DNA of 64,000 nt, from positions 37,101 to 101,100 of the forward strand of contig SKCR01033449.1 in NCBI GenBank assembly GCA_019454045.1, written 5' to 3'. Below the pieces are notes generated by a model. It was not told the origin of the DNA. It made no database searches and saw only the letters and a list, made by a program, of their open reading frames with translations. The translations under genes and the position numbers were made by a program. Position 1 is the first letter of the stretch; each line of letters opens with the position of its first letter. Below, in pieces: positions 47,218 to 59,424 of the stretch. This DNA is from Zanthoxylum bungeanum. Taxonomy: Eukaryota; Streptophyta; Magnoliopsida; Sapindales; Rutaceae.

Positions 47218-47989
47218 TAAAATTCAACGAAGCCATCGATATTGCAATAAAATTATTTTGAAAGTACTTTCTTTTTGAAAATTACCATTGTAAATAATAA
47301 TTTGTCTGGCATTTTGAAAATAACGATGGGGATCAAATTCAGGGTCCATTTTTTATTAAATCAAAATTGGGGTTTTAGCTAAAAGTGGCTTAATTTTGGA
47401 GTTTTTCAAAAATAATGGAATGGACACAAAATGATGAATGATAATGGCTCTAAACGCTTCCTTGGATGATTTGAAACAAGAAATTTTAATAAAAAATCAC
47501 AAATGATGCAAATATAAAAAGATGAAAAACCTAGGGTTTCTAAGAGCAAAAACATAAGAAGTTGATGATTTAGGAGCAATAAATTTGATTAATGAATAAA
47601 AATAAGTAAGAGGGGCATGAAATTACCTTAGGAGATGATTGGAGCTCGAGTTAAGAGGAAATGAAGAGGTTTGGATGGATTTTGATAGTGGAAATGCAGA
47701 GGGCGACATTCTGTACTTTAATACGCTGAGACCAGTATACTGTTCTCCTAGATCGGTAAGAGCTAACCTAGACCGGTATGCCGGTCTCAAAAGGTCTCCA
47801 AAAGAGATATCTTATCTGATTTTTGAAAAATGGCCTTAAATTTAATTTTTGACCAATTTTAATGATTCACACAAGTTATTGATGAACTTAATGAGATCCA
47901 TTAACACTCAAAGAAAATAATTCACATCAAATGAGGCAAATCATGCATAATATCACTTGATACACATAAATAGGCAATCAAAAATACAT
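47218..47989. other. AT-rich spacer, no recognised feature
   Basis: Between the PF20167-like remnant and the copia RNase H remnant. A short frame at 47639-47839 has no recognised similarity. A cluster of related ccggtctc/ccagtatac/ccggtatg segments at 47730-47785 is the only visible structure. It may be the 3' untranslated part of the older minus-strand copia. Confidence 0.5.
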
Positions 47990-48259
47990 TTCATTCATTT
48001 AAAGCATTAATGCCTAATTTCCTTCAAATTCTTATAAAACTTTCTTGGGAAAGGATTTTGTAAAAATATCCGTCAATTGGTGATTCGTTGAGACAATCTC
48101 AAGAATAACATCTCATCTCTAAGGAATTGATGCCTTATATCAATATGTTTGGCCCTAAAGTGGAGAATATAGTTTTTGGACAAGTTGATGACACTTGTAC
48201 TGTCACATAAAGTGGGATATTTCTCAAGAATAATCTTATAGTCTCTAAGTGTATATTGT
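47990..48259 (-). pseudogene. Copia RNase H fragment of an older element, cut by B2
   Basis: The minus strand reads LRDYKIILEKYPTLCDSTS, then VINLSKN, HFRAKHIDIRHQFLRD, and in another frame DIFTKSFPKK. This is the C-terminal half of a copia RNase H (CDN-SA-N-SKN, KHIDIRHHF-RD and ADIFTK in live copies). CDN is changed to CDS, and a stop and shift separate the last segment. It ends at the B2 LTR boundary (48260). The missing half should lie beyond the other end of B2 but is not found, consistent with loss of the B2 5' end. It resembles a different copia lineage from families A and B. Confidence 0.8.
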
Positions 48260-48539
48260 TGTTGGTTTTCAGAGTTCATGTGCAGCGGAAACATGTTCGA
48301 AACATAAAAATATTTTTACATGAACATTAAGAACTGGATCCGTATTTTCTAGTACATTAATAATATAAAATATGTAGAAATTAAGTAGGAAATACACCTA
48401 TAGGTCTGGATCTATTTGAATCACGATTCTTTGAACCACGATCTTCCTCATCTTCTCTCCTCACCTCCAACGGCACGTGTGGACAGGAAAATAATAACGA
48501 ATAACACTCTAATTTTGTGAAGGATCTGTATACTCAACA

Positions 48540-48670
48540 CATGAGATGAATATTTGGTGTTATTTTTTTTTTTTGGTTTTCTCAAAAAAAAAAAAAAGTA
48601 ATAAATAAAGAAATTTAAAAAAAAAAAAAAAAAAACTTTTCCTTTTTTTTCTTTTTTTTTTTTCGCACCG
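48540..48670. repeat. Homopolymer A/T runs in the B2 LTR
   Basis: Runs of 12 T, 14 A, about 19 A and over 10 T within 130 bases. Low complexity; possibly misassembled in length. Confidence 0.8.
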
Positions 48671-48763
48671 AGCACACGTTTTTTATTTGTGTGCTTACCC
48701 TTTTGTTCTTTTTGACGTTTGATCAAATCTTAAAAATTACTACTTAAGCTCACGTCCTTGTTG

Positions 48764-48770
48764 TTTTATA
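48764..48770 (-). promoter_or_regulatory. Candidate TATA box in the B2 LTR
   Basis: The minus strand reads gaatataaaacaac, about 1.4 kb into the LTR, similar in relative place to the B1 candidate. Weak on its own in AT-rich DNA. Confidence 0.35.
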
Positions 48771-50174
48771 TTCTCTCTTGGATGGATTTTTTGATCAAAT
48801 CCAATTCTTCTACTTGCACATGGTTTTGATTTTATTTTTATCAAAACAAAGTCAAGTATATCCCTAAAGGATATTATCAATTTGATTTTCAAAAAATCAA
48901 AATAAAATCCTTTAATATTTATCTTATAATTTATCAAAATTGAGATAATTCATTAAAAAATAATTTTCAAAATTTCAACTTTTGAAAATATTATCTCATT
49001 AAATCAAAATTTAATTAATGAAATTAATTCAATATTAATTTTTCATAAATTAATAAATAGATATATGATCTATTGATAAATATATTAGGTCAACTTTTGT
49101 TATAATTTCCAAGCAAAAGTTATATGGAATAATTAGAGTGTAAAATAATTCACAATTATTTTTCTTCACAATTATTATCGTTCGAACAGTGATAAAAGAG
49201 GACGAGGGGACCGATGGACCTATAATTCTAAGCTCTAATAATTTCGTTGATTAATTACTAATTCTTTTATTAATCAAACGAAATTATTAATTCTGGAGTA
49301 ACTCCACTAAATACCCAGAATTGCACTATCAGAATTATAGAATTAATTACTCAAAGTATTTTTCCATTGATATAGTCATTACCTATGCAATGATCCTCCA
49401 TAAAATATTCGTAAAGGAGGTAGGTATAAAATCGTTAACCTTTCCAATTCCAATTACATCTTTATCCTTGACTTCCATTAGTTCTCAAGTAAATAATTAA
49501 TTCATAACTTTTATGCATTTGTGCGCTAATCATTCAGGTCTTGAACTAAAACAAAAATAAAAAAAAACTTATGAACGGATTTTATTACATCAGGTTAGTA
49601 TTCCCAACTATTCATTCAATTTATTCACAAAATACAAGGTTTACGAAATGTAATAAATACCAAATCATACCGAGTAAATTAAATTAAAATGATATAGGAG
49701 TCTGCTAAATATAATGAATTAAGATCATCACATATATGACAATCATTATGATAAAATTGATGTTCTTTATTATACGGAAATTATTATAACTTTTTAATTT
49801 TTTGTCCTATCCAATATAATCTTATTATATAAAATACATTCATTTCTATGTCTCTACATAATATAGTCTGGATAGAATTATACCATTCATAATGGAATGA
49901 ATTGTTTTATGACTTTGGATTTGAAGATTGTCAACTTCAAATCATAGTTATGAACAAATTTTGATTATTACTTTTTAAATTTTATCCATACATATATGTA
50001 TATAACATTTTATATAGACATATATATTTAATTTAAAGCTACATAAATAATCATGAAATTTTCATGAATTTTATAAAGAAAATCAAAACGTATACATGGA
50101 ATAAAATCGAATCATAAATTTATTAATCAATTATGTTTCGAACATATTTTCTTGTCGGGCATAAAATACCAACA

Positions 50175-50191
50175 AACTCCCACTTTCCCTA
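50175..50191 (-). promoter_or_regulatory. Polypurine tract of B2
   Basis: The minus strand reads tagggaaagtgggagtt directly before TGTTGGTA. Confidence 0.78.
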
Positions 50192-51089
50192 TAGCAAATG
50201 AGACATATCTCTAAGCCCAAATCCTTCTAGATTCCCCTCAAAATTCTTTGCAGGCAGCGTCTAGGTAAAAGGATCGGCTAGATTCTCTATAGATGGAATA
50301 TTCAGAACAGTCACGTCTCCGTGTTTCACAATGTCCATAATCACATGATATTTCCTCTCAATATGTTTTGATCTCTTTTGGCTTCTTGGTTCTTTGGAAT
50401 TAGCCACTGTACCAATATTATCACAATAAAGTGACAATGACTTGTTCATATCTGGAAAAACTTCCAGATTAGTAAAGAACTTTCGGAGCCAAACGCTTAT
50501 GTTGCAGCTTCACAAAACAACCACATATTCGGCTTCCATAGTTGAATCAATAACATATGATTGTTTGACACTTCTCCAAACTATAACTCACCCACCAAGA
50601 GTTAATTAATGATCCAGATACTGACTTTCGATCATCTATATCTAATTGAGAATCAGAATCAGTATATCCAATCGTAATCAAATTTTTGCCAGAATAAACA
50701 AGCATATAGTTCCCCATTCTCCATAGATACTTGAGAATATGCTTAACTGCTACCCAATGATCTACTATTGGATTTCTTTTAAAACGACTAACTATTCCCA
50801 CTGTATAGTATATGTCAGGCCTTGTGCATAGCATAACATAAATCAAGCTCCCCAATGCTGAAACATATGGAATACGTCTCATATATATTCCTCTTGGGGT
50901 ATCGAAGGACACTGCCTCTTAGAAAGAACAACTCCATGATGGGAAGGAAAATTACCTTTCTTGGAGTTCTTTATTAAATATCTAACGAGAATCTTGACAA
51001 TATACAGTGCTTGAGACAAGGTTAGTAACATTTTCTTGCGATCTCTAATAAGATGGATCCTAAGAATATAGCTTGTTTCTCCCAAATAT
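50192..51089 (-). pseudogene. End of RT and RNase H of B2
   Basis: From 51089 downwards: LGETSYILRIHLIRDRKKML (end of RT) and RRIPYVSALGSLIYVMLCTR (50900-50810). Then the RNase H part with YTDSDSQLDIDDRKSVSG, a broken STMEAEY region near 50530, and LYCDNIGTVANSKEPRS with IENLADPFT (50449-50261). This is the B1 counterpart of 29460-30300 and is clearly homologous. It continues from 56512 on the far side of A4. At least three frameshifts. Confidence 0.88.
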
Positions 51090-52888
51090 TGTTGGACAAA
51101 ATGACCCATAGCGTCACTATTTGCACAGATCATTGTGTTGTTGTAGCAAATTAACTATGTGACAAGGAAATTGCACTCTCATCATTTGTGATTAGATCAC
51201 CATAGATATATAAATGAAGAGAGGTCCCTATGATTAGTTCCTGGACTGAGAATGATATGAGACAGTATCAGTCCCCGAAGGTTTAATCATTAAATATCCC
51301 TAGCTGGAGTATTATCGAGACTGGACATCGATAATGCGGAATAGGCTAGTATTGCACTTGTGTGCGTTGTGAGGGCACAATGGCATAGTTCTCATATATA
51401 TAAGTATTGGATACTTATGCAAGTGCGATAGGAGGTCGGGTTTCACCGATGGTACGGGAAACAGCTTCGCTCTGGATAGACCCCTCGGAATCCCATTGGT
51501 ATTATGACTATGTGTCTATGGGAGGCCGAAATCAAGGTAGGTGTGTATAGTCTTAACCTGAGACTTACATCGCTAATACTTGCGATAATCGGTAGACTTT
51601 GGTCTTGGTGGTACAGGGCTTTAACCGGTTCTGCGTACACCACTTATGGGTTTATCAGAGAGTCGTAGTGTATTGGGTGTGATGTCAAGACGGAAGTATC
51701 ACTCCAGTCATAGTGGAGATGATGTCACGCAGGATACAGAATTAGTGCTCTTAAGTGCTGGCCGGCCATCGGGATATTATGACAAGGTCATGTATATCCG
51801 ATTATAGAGAATAGTTACCAGACATCCGACATGTGCTTCGGACGGGGCAGACACTTATCCAGCCCCAGCCCTAGCACGTGACTATCCGATACTAGGCTGA
51901 TATACGCAATACTACGGTATACTACGCTTGATACAGATCTATATATTCCTGTAAGAATATTTCTGGAGAATTGGGTAGGCATGGCGCTTTGCTAGAAGCC
52001 AACCTTGTCTTGTAAATCGGTATAAACGTAGTAAGAGGTACTTACGTGTTCGGATAGTCCGACGACCGTATTTACTGCCAACATATCCGGAGATCTCATG
52101 GGTCGCTTCCCGAAGATTCACCGATGACGTATAACTCGCACTTAATTAATCTGGGATTAATTAGAAGAGAGAGAAAATTAATTTGGGATTAATCACAGAG
52201 ATATTTTATCTGGGATAAACTATTAATTAAAGAGAGAGAACGATTAATTTGGAATTAATCGATAAAATAATATATTTGATATATTATTAGAAATTGGATT
52301 TCGACGCGGAATTAAAATTAGATTTTAATTCGGGCGAACGATTTAATTTAGAATTAATTCATTAGCGACGTGAATAATGATTTCGCTAGGCGTAATCATT
52401 TAATTACGACGCAACGGAAAATTCGTTAATTTGGAATTAGCGAACCCGAGCCCGAGATTGTTTGCGAGCGCATTCGCTTTTCGAATGCGAGTACGGCATG
52501 CAAGTCAAATCAAGCATCAAATCGCTAGTCGCATCAAGCGTCAAATCACATGTCACTTTGAGTGATGTGACATTGAGTGATTGATGTGGTAGTTGAAAGC
52601 ATTTAATAGCTTTTGCTTAATGCTTTTTGACTTTTGTTTTTTGAAATTGAAAAATGGTAATTGGTTTTTTAATTTTTTGAAAATATAAATAAACCAAATA
52701 CATTTTTTTAATTTTAACTCTCTCTCTCCTCTCATTCACGTTTTTTTACGTGAAACCTTTTTCCCTCTCTTTTCTTCTTCTTCTTCTTCACGGTTTGGAA
52801 CCGTTTCTTCTCCAAAATTTCTGGTTGTGACCGAATCAATGAGAAGCAAGGAAGAAGCTGTGGTGCTAGCACACACCTTGGGTTATAT
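51090..52888 (+). repeat. 5' LTR of A4, 3'-truncated
   Basis: Colinear with 54425-56223. It breaks off in ccttgggttata and continues with leader sequence. Confidence 0.9.
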
Positions 52889-54411
52889 ATAATTGGATTA
52901 TATTAATCAATATATATAAGTGCCAAATGTACGTTATCCTAGGGATACCATAAGTATTGTACTTATACATCTCACAAGAGAACAATTAGATTGTTACTCA
53001 CCATACGGTTTTCCTGAAAGGATACCGATATGCAGTGGTAAGTGGGAGGATAGTATAACTCGATGGAAATCGGAGTAATACTGTTCAAGGCACTGAATCT
53101 TAATGGAACATGAATAGTTCATCCATGATGAGACTATTACCATTAATCTTCGAATACACAAGAACCGCGTAGGTCAGATAGAGTTAGAAAACAACCTGGG
53201 GTATGGGTTTCTGATCGCACCTCATAAAGATGTTTATCTTATTGAGGAATACTAACTGACTACGTATGAGGAAATGATACAAGGTATCAACTCCCTAATT
53301 ATGGCAAAGTGTCATGTAATCCGAAATGGATTCCATGTATATCAACCAGTTTGGATACTAGTTGATGTACCACAAGGCATTGTGTCTACTGATACTATAT
53401 GTCTTCTAGGAAGACATACATGGATGACAACATACCAACGTATAAAGCTAGGCTTTAACGGAAAGGTATCGTTATCAACATTGTGTTGATTATGATTCAA
53501 CTTTTTACCTGTTGCCACGGTAAATCCATTTGGATAATGCAGATTATTCGATCCATGATTGGATTGAAGCAAGCATTAGGTTCTTAGAATTATCATTTTG
53601 ATATAATCATAATGATGTATGATTTAATTCAAAACGAAAATAATTCTAGTGTATATATAAGAAGGTTAGTGGGAGCGCATTGATAGTGGTTGTCCTATAA
53701 AATAATGATAATACTTAATTTCTTGGAAATGATATTCCCATAAAATAAATATCGGCGAAAGCTTGGCTTTCGCAATACTCTCCTAGAAACCGTACATTGA
53801 AAAATGTACGAAACCTGGTGTATCATACGCTTTGAGCATATGGATTCACAAACAGGCCAATCCGAGTGATAGTCACTGGATTGATGTTAAGAACATCCGT
53901 TAGTATCTTAGAGAACTAATGATGCTGTCTTAGTCTATGGAGAAGGAGAACTTGAAGTGACTGGGGTCACTGTAGCAAGTTTCCTATAACCGATAAAGAT
54001 GACTAAAAGTCGCAAACGGTACTATATAGTTTGAATAACGGTATAGTGAGCTGGAAATCTTCCAAGTAAGATACTGTTACCGAATAAACAACAAATGCAG
54101 GTTGTTGCTGCAGCTGAAGCAGCAATAGAAGTCATTTGGGTCGATACAAATCTAATTAGATTAGATATAGTTCTGTCAGCAGCTGAGCTAGGCGTAAGCA
54201 CAAGCTAAAGAATTAATGGTCTCATCAACGATCCAGATACTTACTTAGATACTCATCTGATTCATTCGGATCATATATCGTGGCGATGTGATGATCGAAT
54301 AAATCGCATCAAGATGATAATTATGCAAATCTGCTGACGAATGCATTTCTCAACAGTTTGAGCCAACCGTACATAGTTCGGGTGTAGGACACTTGAGTGA
54401 TTGGCTATGTG
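52889..54411 (+). pseudogene. Deleted internal region of A4 (leader scrap, end of IN, RT, RH)
   Basis: About 25 bases of leader (taattggattatattaatc, compare A2 18741-18765) are followed from about 52918 by pol that starts at the point equivalent to A2 20710. Segments of the IN-RT linker (52970-53230), the RT start (EMIQGI-like, 53265), a ruined catalytic box near 53700 and RNase H remnants near 54040-54130 can be recognised in order. Stops occur throughout. The two junctions show short shared sequences (tata and ataagtgcc). No product is possible. Confidence 0.85.
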
Positions 54412-54424
54412 CCAAGTGGGAGAT
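54412..54424 (+). promoter_or_regulatory. Polypurine tract of A4
   Basis: ccaagtgggagat directly before TGTTGGAC. Confidence 0.85.
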
Positions 54425-56506
54425 TGTTGGACAAAATGACCCATAGTGTCACTATTTGCACAGATCATTGTGTTGTTGTAGCAAATTAACTATGTGACAA
54501 GGAATTGCACTCTCATCATTTGTGATTAGATCACCATAGATATATAAATGAAGAGAGGTCCCTATGATTAGTTCCTAGACTGAGAATGATATGAGACAGT
54601 ATCAGTCCTCGAAGGTTTAATCATTAAATATCCCTAGCCGGAGTATTATCGAGACTGGACATCGATAATGCGGAATACGCTAGTATTGCACTTGTGTGCA
54701 TTGTGAGGGCACAACGGCATAGTTCTCATATATATAAGTATTGGATACTTATGCAAGTGCGATAGGAGATCGTGTTTCACCGATGGTACGGGAAACAGCT
54801 TCGCTCTGGATAGACCCCTCGGAATCACATTGGTATTATGACTATGTGTCTATGGGAGGCCGAAATCAAGGTAGGTGTGTATAGTCTTAACCTGAGACTT
54901 ACATCGCTAATACTTGCGATAATCGGTAGACTTTGGTCTTGGTGGTACAGGGCTTTAACCGGTTCTGCGTACACCACTTTTGGGTTTATCAGAGAGTCGT
55001 AGTGTATTGGGTGTGATGTCAAGACGGAAGTATCACTCCAGTCATAGTGGAGATGATGTCACGCAGGATACGGAATTAGTGCTCTTAAGTGCTGGCCGGC
55101 CATCAGGATATTATGACAAGGTCATGTATATCCGATTATAGAGACTAGTTACCAGACATCCGACATGTGCTTCGGACGGGGCAGACACTTATCCAGCCCC
55201 AGCCCTAGCACGTGACTATCCGATACTGGGCTGATATACGCAATACTACGGTATACTACGCTTGATACAGATCTATATATTCCTGTAAGAATATTTCTGG
55301 AGAATTGGGTAGGCATGGCGCTTTGCTAGAAGGCAACCTTGTCTTGTAAATCGGTATAAACGTAGTACGAGGTACTTACGTGTTCGGATAGTCCGACGAC
55401 CGTATTTACTGCCAACATATCCGGAGATCTCATGGGTCGCTTCCCGAAGATTCACCGATGACGTATAACTCGCACTTAATTAATCTGGGATTAATTATAA
55501 GAGAGAGAAAATTAATCTGGGATTAATCACGGAGATATTTTATCTGGGATAAAATATTAATTAAAGAGAGAGAACGATTAATTTGGAATTAATCGATAAA
55601 ATAATATATTTGATATATTATTAGAAATTGGATTTCGACGCGGAATTAAAATTAGATTTTAATTCGGGCGAATGAATTAATTTAGAATTAATTCGTTAGC
55701 GACGTGAATAGTGATTTCGCTAGGCGTAATCATTTAATTACGACGCAACGGAAAATTCGTTAATTTGGAATTAGCGAACCCGAGCCCGAGATTATTTGCG
55801 AGCGCATTCGCATTTCGAATGCGAGTACGACACGCAAGTCAAATCAAGCGTCAAATCGCTAGTCGCATCAAGCGTCAAATCACATGTCACTTTGAGTGAT
55901 GTGACATTTGAGTGATTGATGTGGTAGTTGAAAGCATTTAATAGCTTTTGCTTTATGCTTTTTGACTTTTGTTTTTTGAAATTGAAAAATGGTAATTGGT
56001 TTTTTAATTTTTTGAAAATATAAATAAACCAAATACATTTTTTTAATTTAACTCTCTCTCTCCTCTCATTCACATTTTTTGACGTGAAACCCTTTTCCCT
56101 CTCTTTTCTTCTTCTTCTTCTTCACGGTTTGGAACCGTTTCTTCTCTAAAATTTCTGGTTGTGACCGAATCAATGAGAAGCATGGAAGAAGATGTGGTGC
56201 TAGCACACACCTTGGGTTATACATAGGTGATAGGGAAACGAATTTATGAGCATTGAAAGCTTGAAGCTTGGAGCTTCAATGGAGTCTCACATGGCCGAAT
56301 CATGGAGGGACCAAACCAGTCAAAACCAAGCAGCCCACTGCCTTGGAGAGCTGTTGTCGTGAGCTTGGAGGGAGGCAAAAACGCAGCTTGTTCTTCGCAT
56401 CTCAAACCGTTCAATATGAGTTATGTATTCCGCCTTACTCCTTTGTGTATTCATGCGAATTTTGTGCTTGATTTCATGATCTTGGGACCTATATTAGAAC
56501 TCAACA
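54425..56506 (+). repeat. 3' LTR of A4
   Basis: 2082 bases, TGTTGGACAA...GAACTCAACA. Palindrome array at 55480-55770. The last 280 bases (tggccgaatcatgg...) match the A1 LTR end rather than A2/A3. Confidence 0.92.
56018..56030 (+). promoter_or_regulatory. Candidate TATA box in the A4 3' LTR
   Basis: atataaataaacc about 1.6 kb into the LTR, followed by a ctctctctcctctc tract. Also present at 52682 in the other LTR. If real, the palindrome array lies in U3, upstream of it. Confidence 0.35.
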
Positions 56507-56511
56507 AATAT

Positions 56512-58260
56512 TTCATTTGGAATTATTCTGCCAGCCAAGTCTTTACGTCTGATAATAGTTCTACATTATTCCCAATAAGTAGAATATCATCAACATAAAG
56601 TATTAGAAAGACCACTCGCTTGTCCTCGATGAATTTATAAACATAAGATTCATAAGGATTTTGGATAAAGCCATAAGATTTGATTGCCTCATCTAATCTC
56701 ATGTTCCAAGATCTTGACGTTTGCTTAAGTCCGTAGATAGACCTTTACAACTTGCAAACCTTTTGATTTTCGTCCTTGCTTATAAAACCTTCTAGTTGCT
56801 CCATAAAGATGGTCTCTTCAAGATAGCCATTCAAAAAGGTCGTCTTGACATCCATCTGCCAAATTTCATAATCATAATGAGCAGCAATGGAAAGTAAGAT
56901 TTGAATGGACTTTAGCATGGTTACTGGTGAACACCGTTCCTCATAGATAACTCATTCTTTTTTGGTATAACCATTTGCCACTAGTCTTGCTTGGAATATC
57001 TCTACATTACCATCCACTCCACTCTTTCTTTTGTAGATCCATTTTCACCCTGTAGGAATTATTCCTTTAGGTAGATATACAAGCTACCAAAGTAAGTTGG
57101 AATATACGGATTCCATCTCAAGTTTCATAGCCTCAAGTCATTTCTCTTTGTCATGATATTCCATTGCACATCTATATGTCAATGGGTCATTTATTCCATC
57201 ATCAGTGATAGCAACTTGTGCTTCACCTTCTTGTCTATATCGAGAAGGTAGTCATCATATCCTCCCACTATGACGAGGTGGTAAGATGTTCTGACTCGAA
57301 GATGTTTTCTCCACACTTTTTGGAACAACAATCTTCGTAGGTCGCTGACTGATCTCATCAGATTTTAAGTCCTCTAAGACTATCTTTCTTTGAGTCTTGA
57401 AGTCTGTCATATAATTATTCTCAAGAAATTTGGCGTTTATCGACACAAATACCTTATCATCTCGAGGATCATAAAACACACCTCCCATTGTGCCTTTTAT
57501 ATATCCTACAAGGAAATAAACTTCAGAACGTATTTCCAACTTCGTTGTCTTACCCATTAGCACATATGCTAGACATCCCCATTTACAAAAGTGTCTCAAA
57601 CTAGGTTTATGGCCACACCATAACTCTAAGGATGTTTTAGGTACTTACTTGGATGGAACTACATTCAAAATATAAGTTGTTGCATAACACCCCCAAAATG
57701 ATTTTGGGAGTGAAGAATAACTCAGAAAAGTTTGATTCATCCTCTCAGCTACACCATTTTGCTGAGGTGTACCAGATGCAGTTAGTTGGGACAAAATCTC
57801 ATACTCTAATAGGTAATCTTTGAATTCATTATCAAGGTATTCACCTCCTCGATCTGATCGAAGACACTTGATTGATTTACCTAATTATTTTTTCGTTTGG
57901 AATTGGAATTCCTTAAATTTTCCAAAAGTTTCATATTTATGTCGAATTAGGTAAACCTAATGTCGCATTAGGTAAACCTAACCATATCTTGAGTAATAAT
58001 CAACAAAAGTAACAAAGTACTTATAACCACCTCTTGCTTGTGTAGACATAGGTCCGCAAACATCTGAATGTATGAGCTTCAGTTGTTCTTGGGCTCTATC
58101 ACCTTTTATAGAGAAATGTCTTTTTGTCATCTTACCTTCAAGACATGACTCATAGACTGGTAGAGTATCAATATTTAGTTCTCTTAAAGGACCATCCTTT
58201 ACAAGCCTATTTATCCTGTCAAGATTTTATATGACCAAGTCTTATGTGCCATAGATATGT
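56512..58260 (-). pseudogene. Integrase and first part of RT of B2
   Basis: From high to low coordinates: pre-integrase region (near 58250-58190) and integrase pieces (SDRGGEY near 57850, a GVAERMNQ-like stretch near 57750). The open frame 57599-57255 has CKWGCLAYVLMGKTTKLEIR and a GYIKGTMGGVFYDP segment. RT then runs from 57200 to 56512, with the YVDD-equivalent region near 56600 on the minus strand (ILYVDDILLIGN-like, read in the 56598-56570 area). Several shifts. It joins 51089 once A4 is removed. Confidence 0.85.
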
Positions 58261-58720
58261 GTTATCAGTGTGAGAAATCTTTTGTTTCTTTATTTTGGGC
58301 AATTATACTTTAAACATTTGAGTATTCAATAACGAATTAACAATGGGCCTTATCACATAGAGCCCATTTTCAATAAAACCAGAATAAATATTCAAACCAT
58401 TTCTTGAAATAACAACTGATTTATTATCAAAAGAAACTGAATAAAATTTTTCATAAAGTCGAGAAACTGAAATGAGGTTTCTAGTAAACCCTGGTACAAA
58501 ATCAACATTATTCAGAAATAAAAATTTATTGTTCTCAACATAGAGTTTTATTTGTCCAATTGCTGATGTTGAAACTAAAGCGTCATTCCCAACTCTCAAA
58601 GTAAAGTCTCCATCAGCAAGTCTTGTGTAATAATCGAGCTTCTGTAAGAAACAATAAATATGATTAGTCGCCCCTGAATCAATTATCCAGGGTGATAAAT
58701 CATTTTTAACTAAACAAGAT
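58261..58720 (-). pseudogene. Protease region of B2
   Basis: The minus strand reads an IIDSGATNHI segment near 58680-58650 (protease DSGA), then after a shift GNDALVSTSAIGQIKLYV and FVPGFTRNLISVSRLYEKF (open 58599-58303), ending in SLLNTQMFKV as in B1 (SLLNTEMFKV). In live copies this aspartic protease cuts the polyprotein. Confidence 0.82.
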
Positions 58721-59424
58721 TCAATAACAAGTGAATTTGATTTACCTTGATTGTTGTTTGGATTGTTTCTTTTGCTGTTGTTTCCTGTTGTTTTCTCATT
58801 ATTTTATTCATTTTCTTTAAAGAAGAGCTGGAGTGAGAAGGTTCTGCAACATTTGCTTCTACCTTCTTCTCCAAAGAAATAGACTCAAAATTTATGAGTT
58901 CGTTAAGTAACTGAGTCAAATTATAACTCAATTGACTAATAAAAAAATTTCTTTTGAACCAAAGAAATTATGGGCTAAGACTTTCCAAATCATGTCCACT
59001 TCTATAGCCCCATTGATTTCAGCTCCATGAATCATACTAATCATCATTAGCACATGTTCAAGAACATGGGTTTCAGCTTCTATTTTACAGTTCATGAATT
59101 TCCTAACTGCTTCATGTTTGGCTTGATCGAAAAGTCTACCAATCATGCCTTGTAAAGACTCCATTATCTCATAAGCAGACTTTGTCTTTTCGAGTTTCGT
59201 TTTAAGCACGTCGGGCATGTAGGCAAGCAAATAACAACGAGCCTTGTCATTTGCTCGAACCCAATTTTCATATGCATCTTTAATATTTTTGTTGGTATTC
59301 ACAGCAGATTTTAGACGACATTCCTCCATCAGGACAAACTTCAGGTTATCCAGCACATGAATTATATTCATGTCATTCTTCAATTAGTAAAGTTATCACC
59401 AGATAAGTTTTCAGTAGCAAACAT
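58721..59424 (-). pseudogene. Copia gag of B2, apparently lacking the zinc knuckle
   Basis: ATG at 59424 begins MFATENLSGDNFTN, then a TGA. Open from 59383: DNLKFVLMEECR, ARCYLLAYMPDVLKTKL, SLQGMIGRLFDQAKHEA, HVLEHVLMMI, the UBN2-like gag core. After a shift, NLTQLLNELINFESISLEKK leads into an asparagine-, lysine- and threonine-rich tail. That tail passes straight to the protease (SPW-IIDSGA) without any C-x2-C-x4-H-x4-C segment, unlike B1 at 27126-27170. Either a deletion removed it or the diverged tail hides it. Confidence 0.82.

Larger units (their letters stand above)
48260..50174 (-). repeat. 3' LTR of B2
   Basis: 1915 bases. On the plus strand it runs from TGTTGGTTTTCAG to taccaaca next to the polypurine tract. 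It contains A/T homopolymer runs (48540-48665) and a long imperfect stem at 49230-49290. Only this LTR copy is present, so the outer boundary rests on the TG start and on the abrupt end of the RNase H homology. Confidence 0.8.
51090..56506 (+). mobile_element. Family A deletion derivative A4, TSD aatat
   Basis: LTRs at 51090 to about 52888 (missing its last 280 or so bases) and 54425-56506, with only about 1.5 kb between them. The duplication aatat lies at 51085-51089 and 56507-56511 and splits the RT of B2. The LTR copies look about 97-98% identical by eye over the first 260 bases, the closest pair in the window, so this is the youngest datable insertion. Primer site, leader, gag, protease and most of integrase are lost. 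It belongs to the A1 subfamily. Confidence 0.92.
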
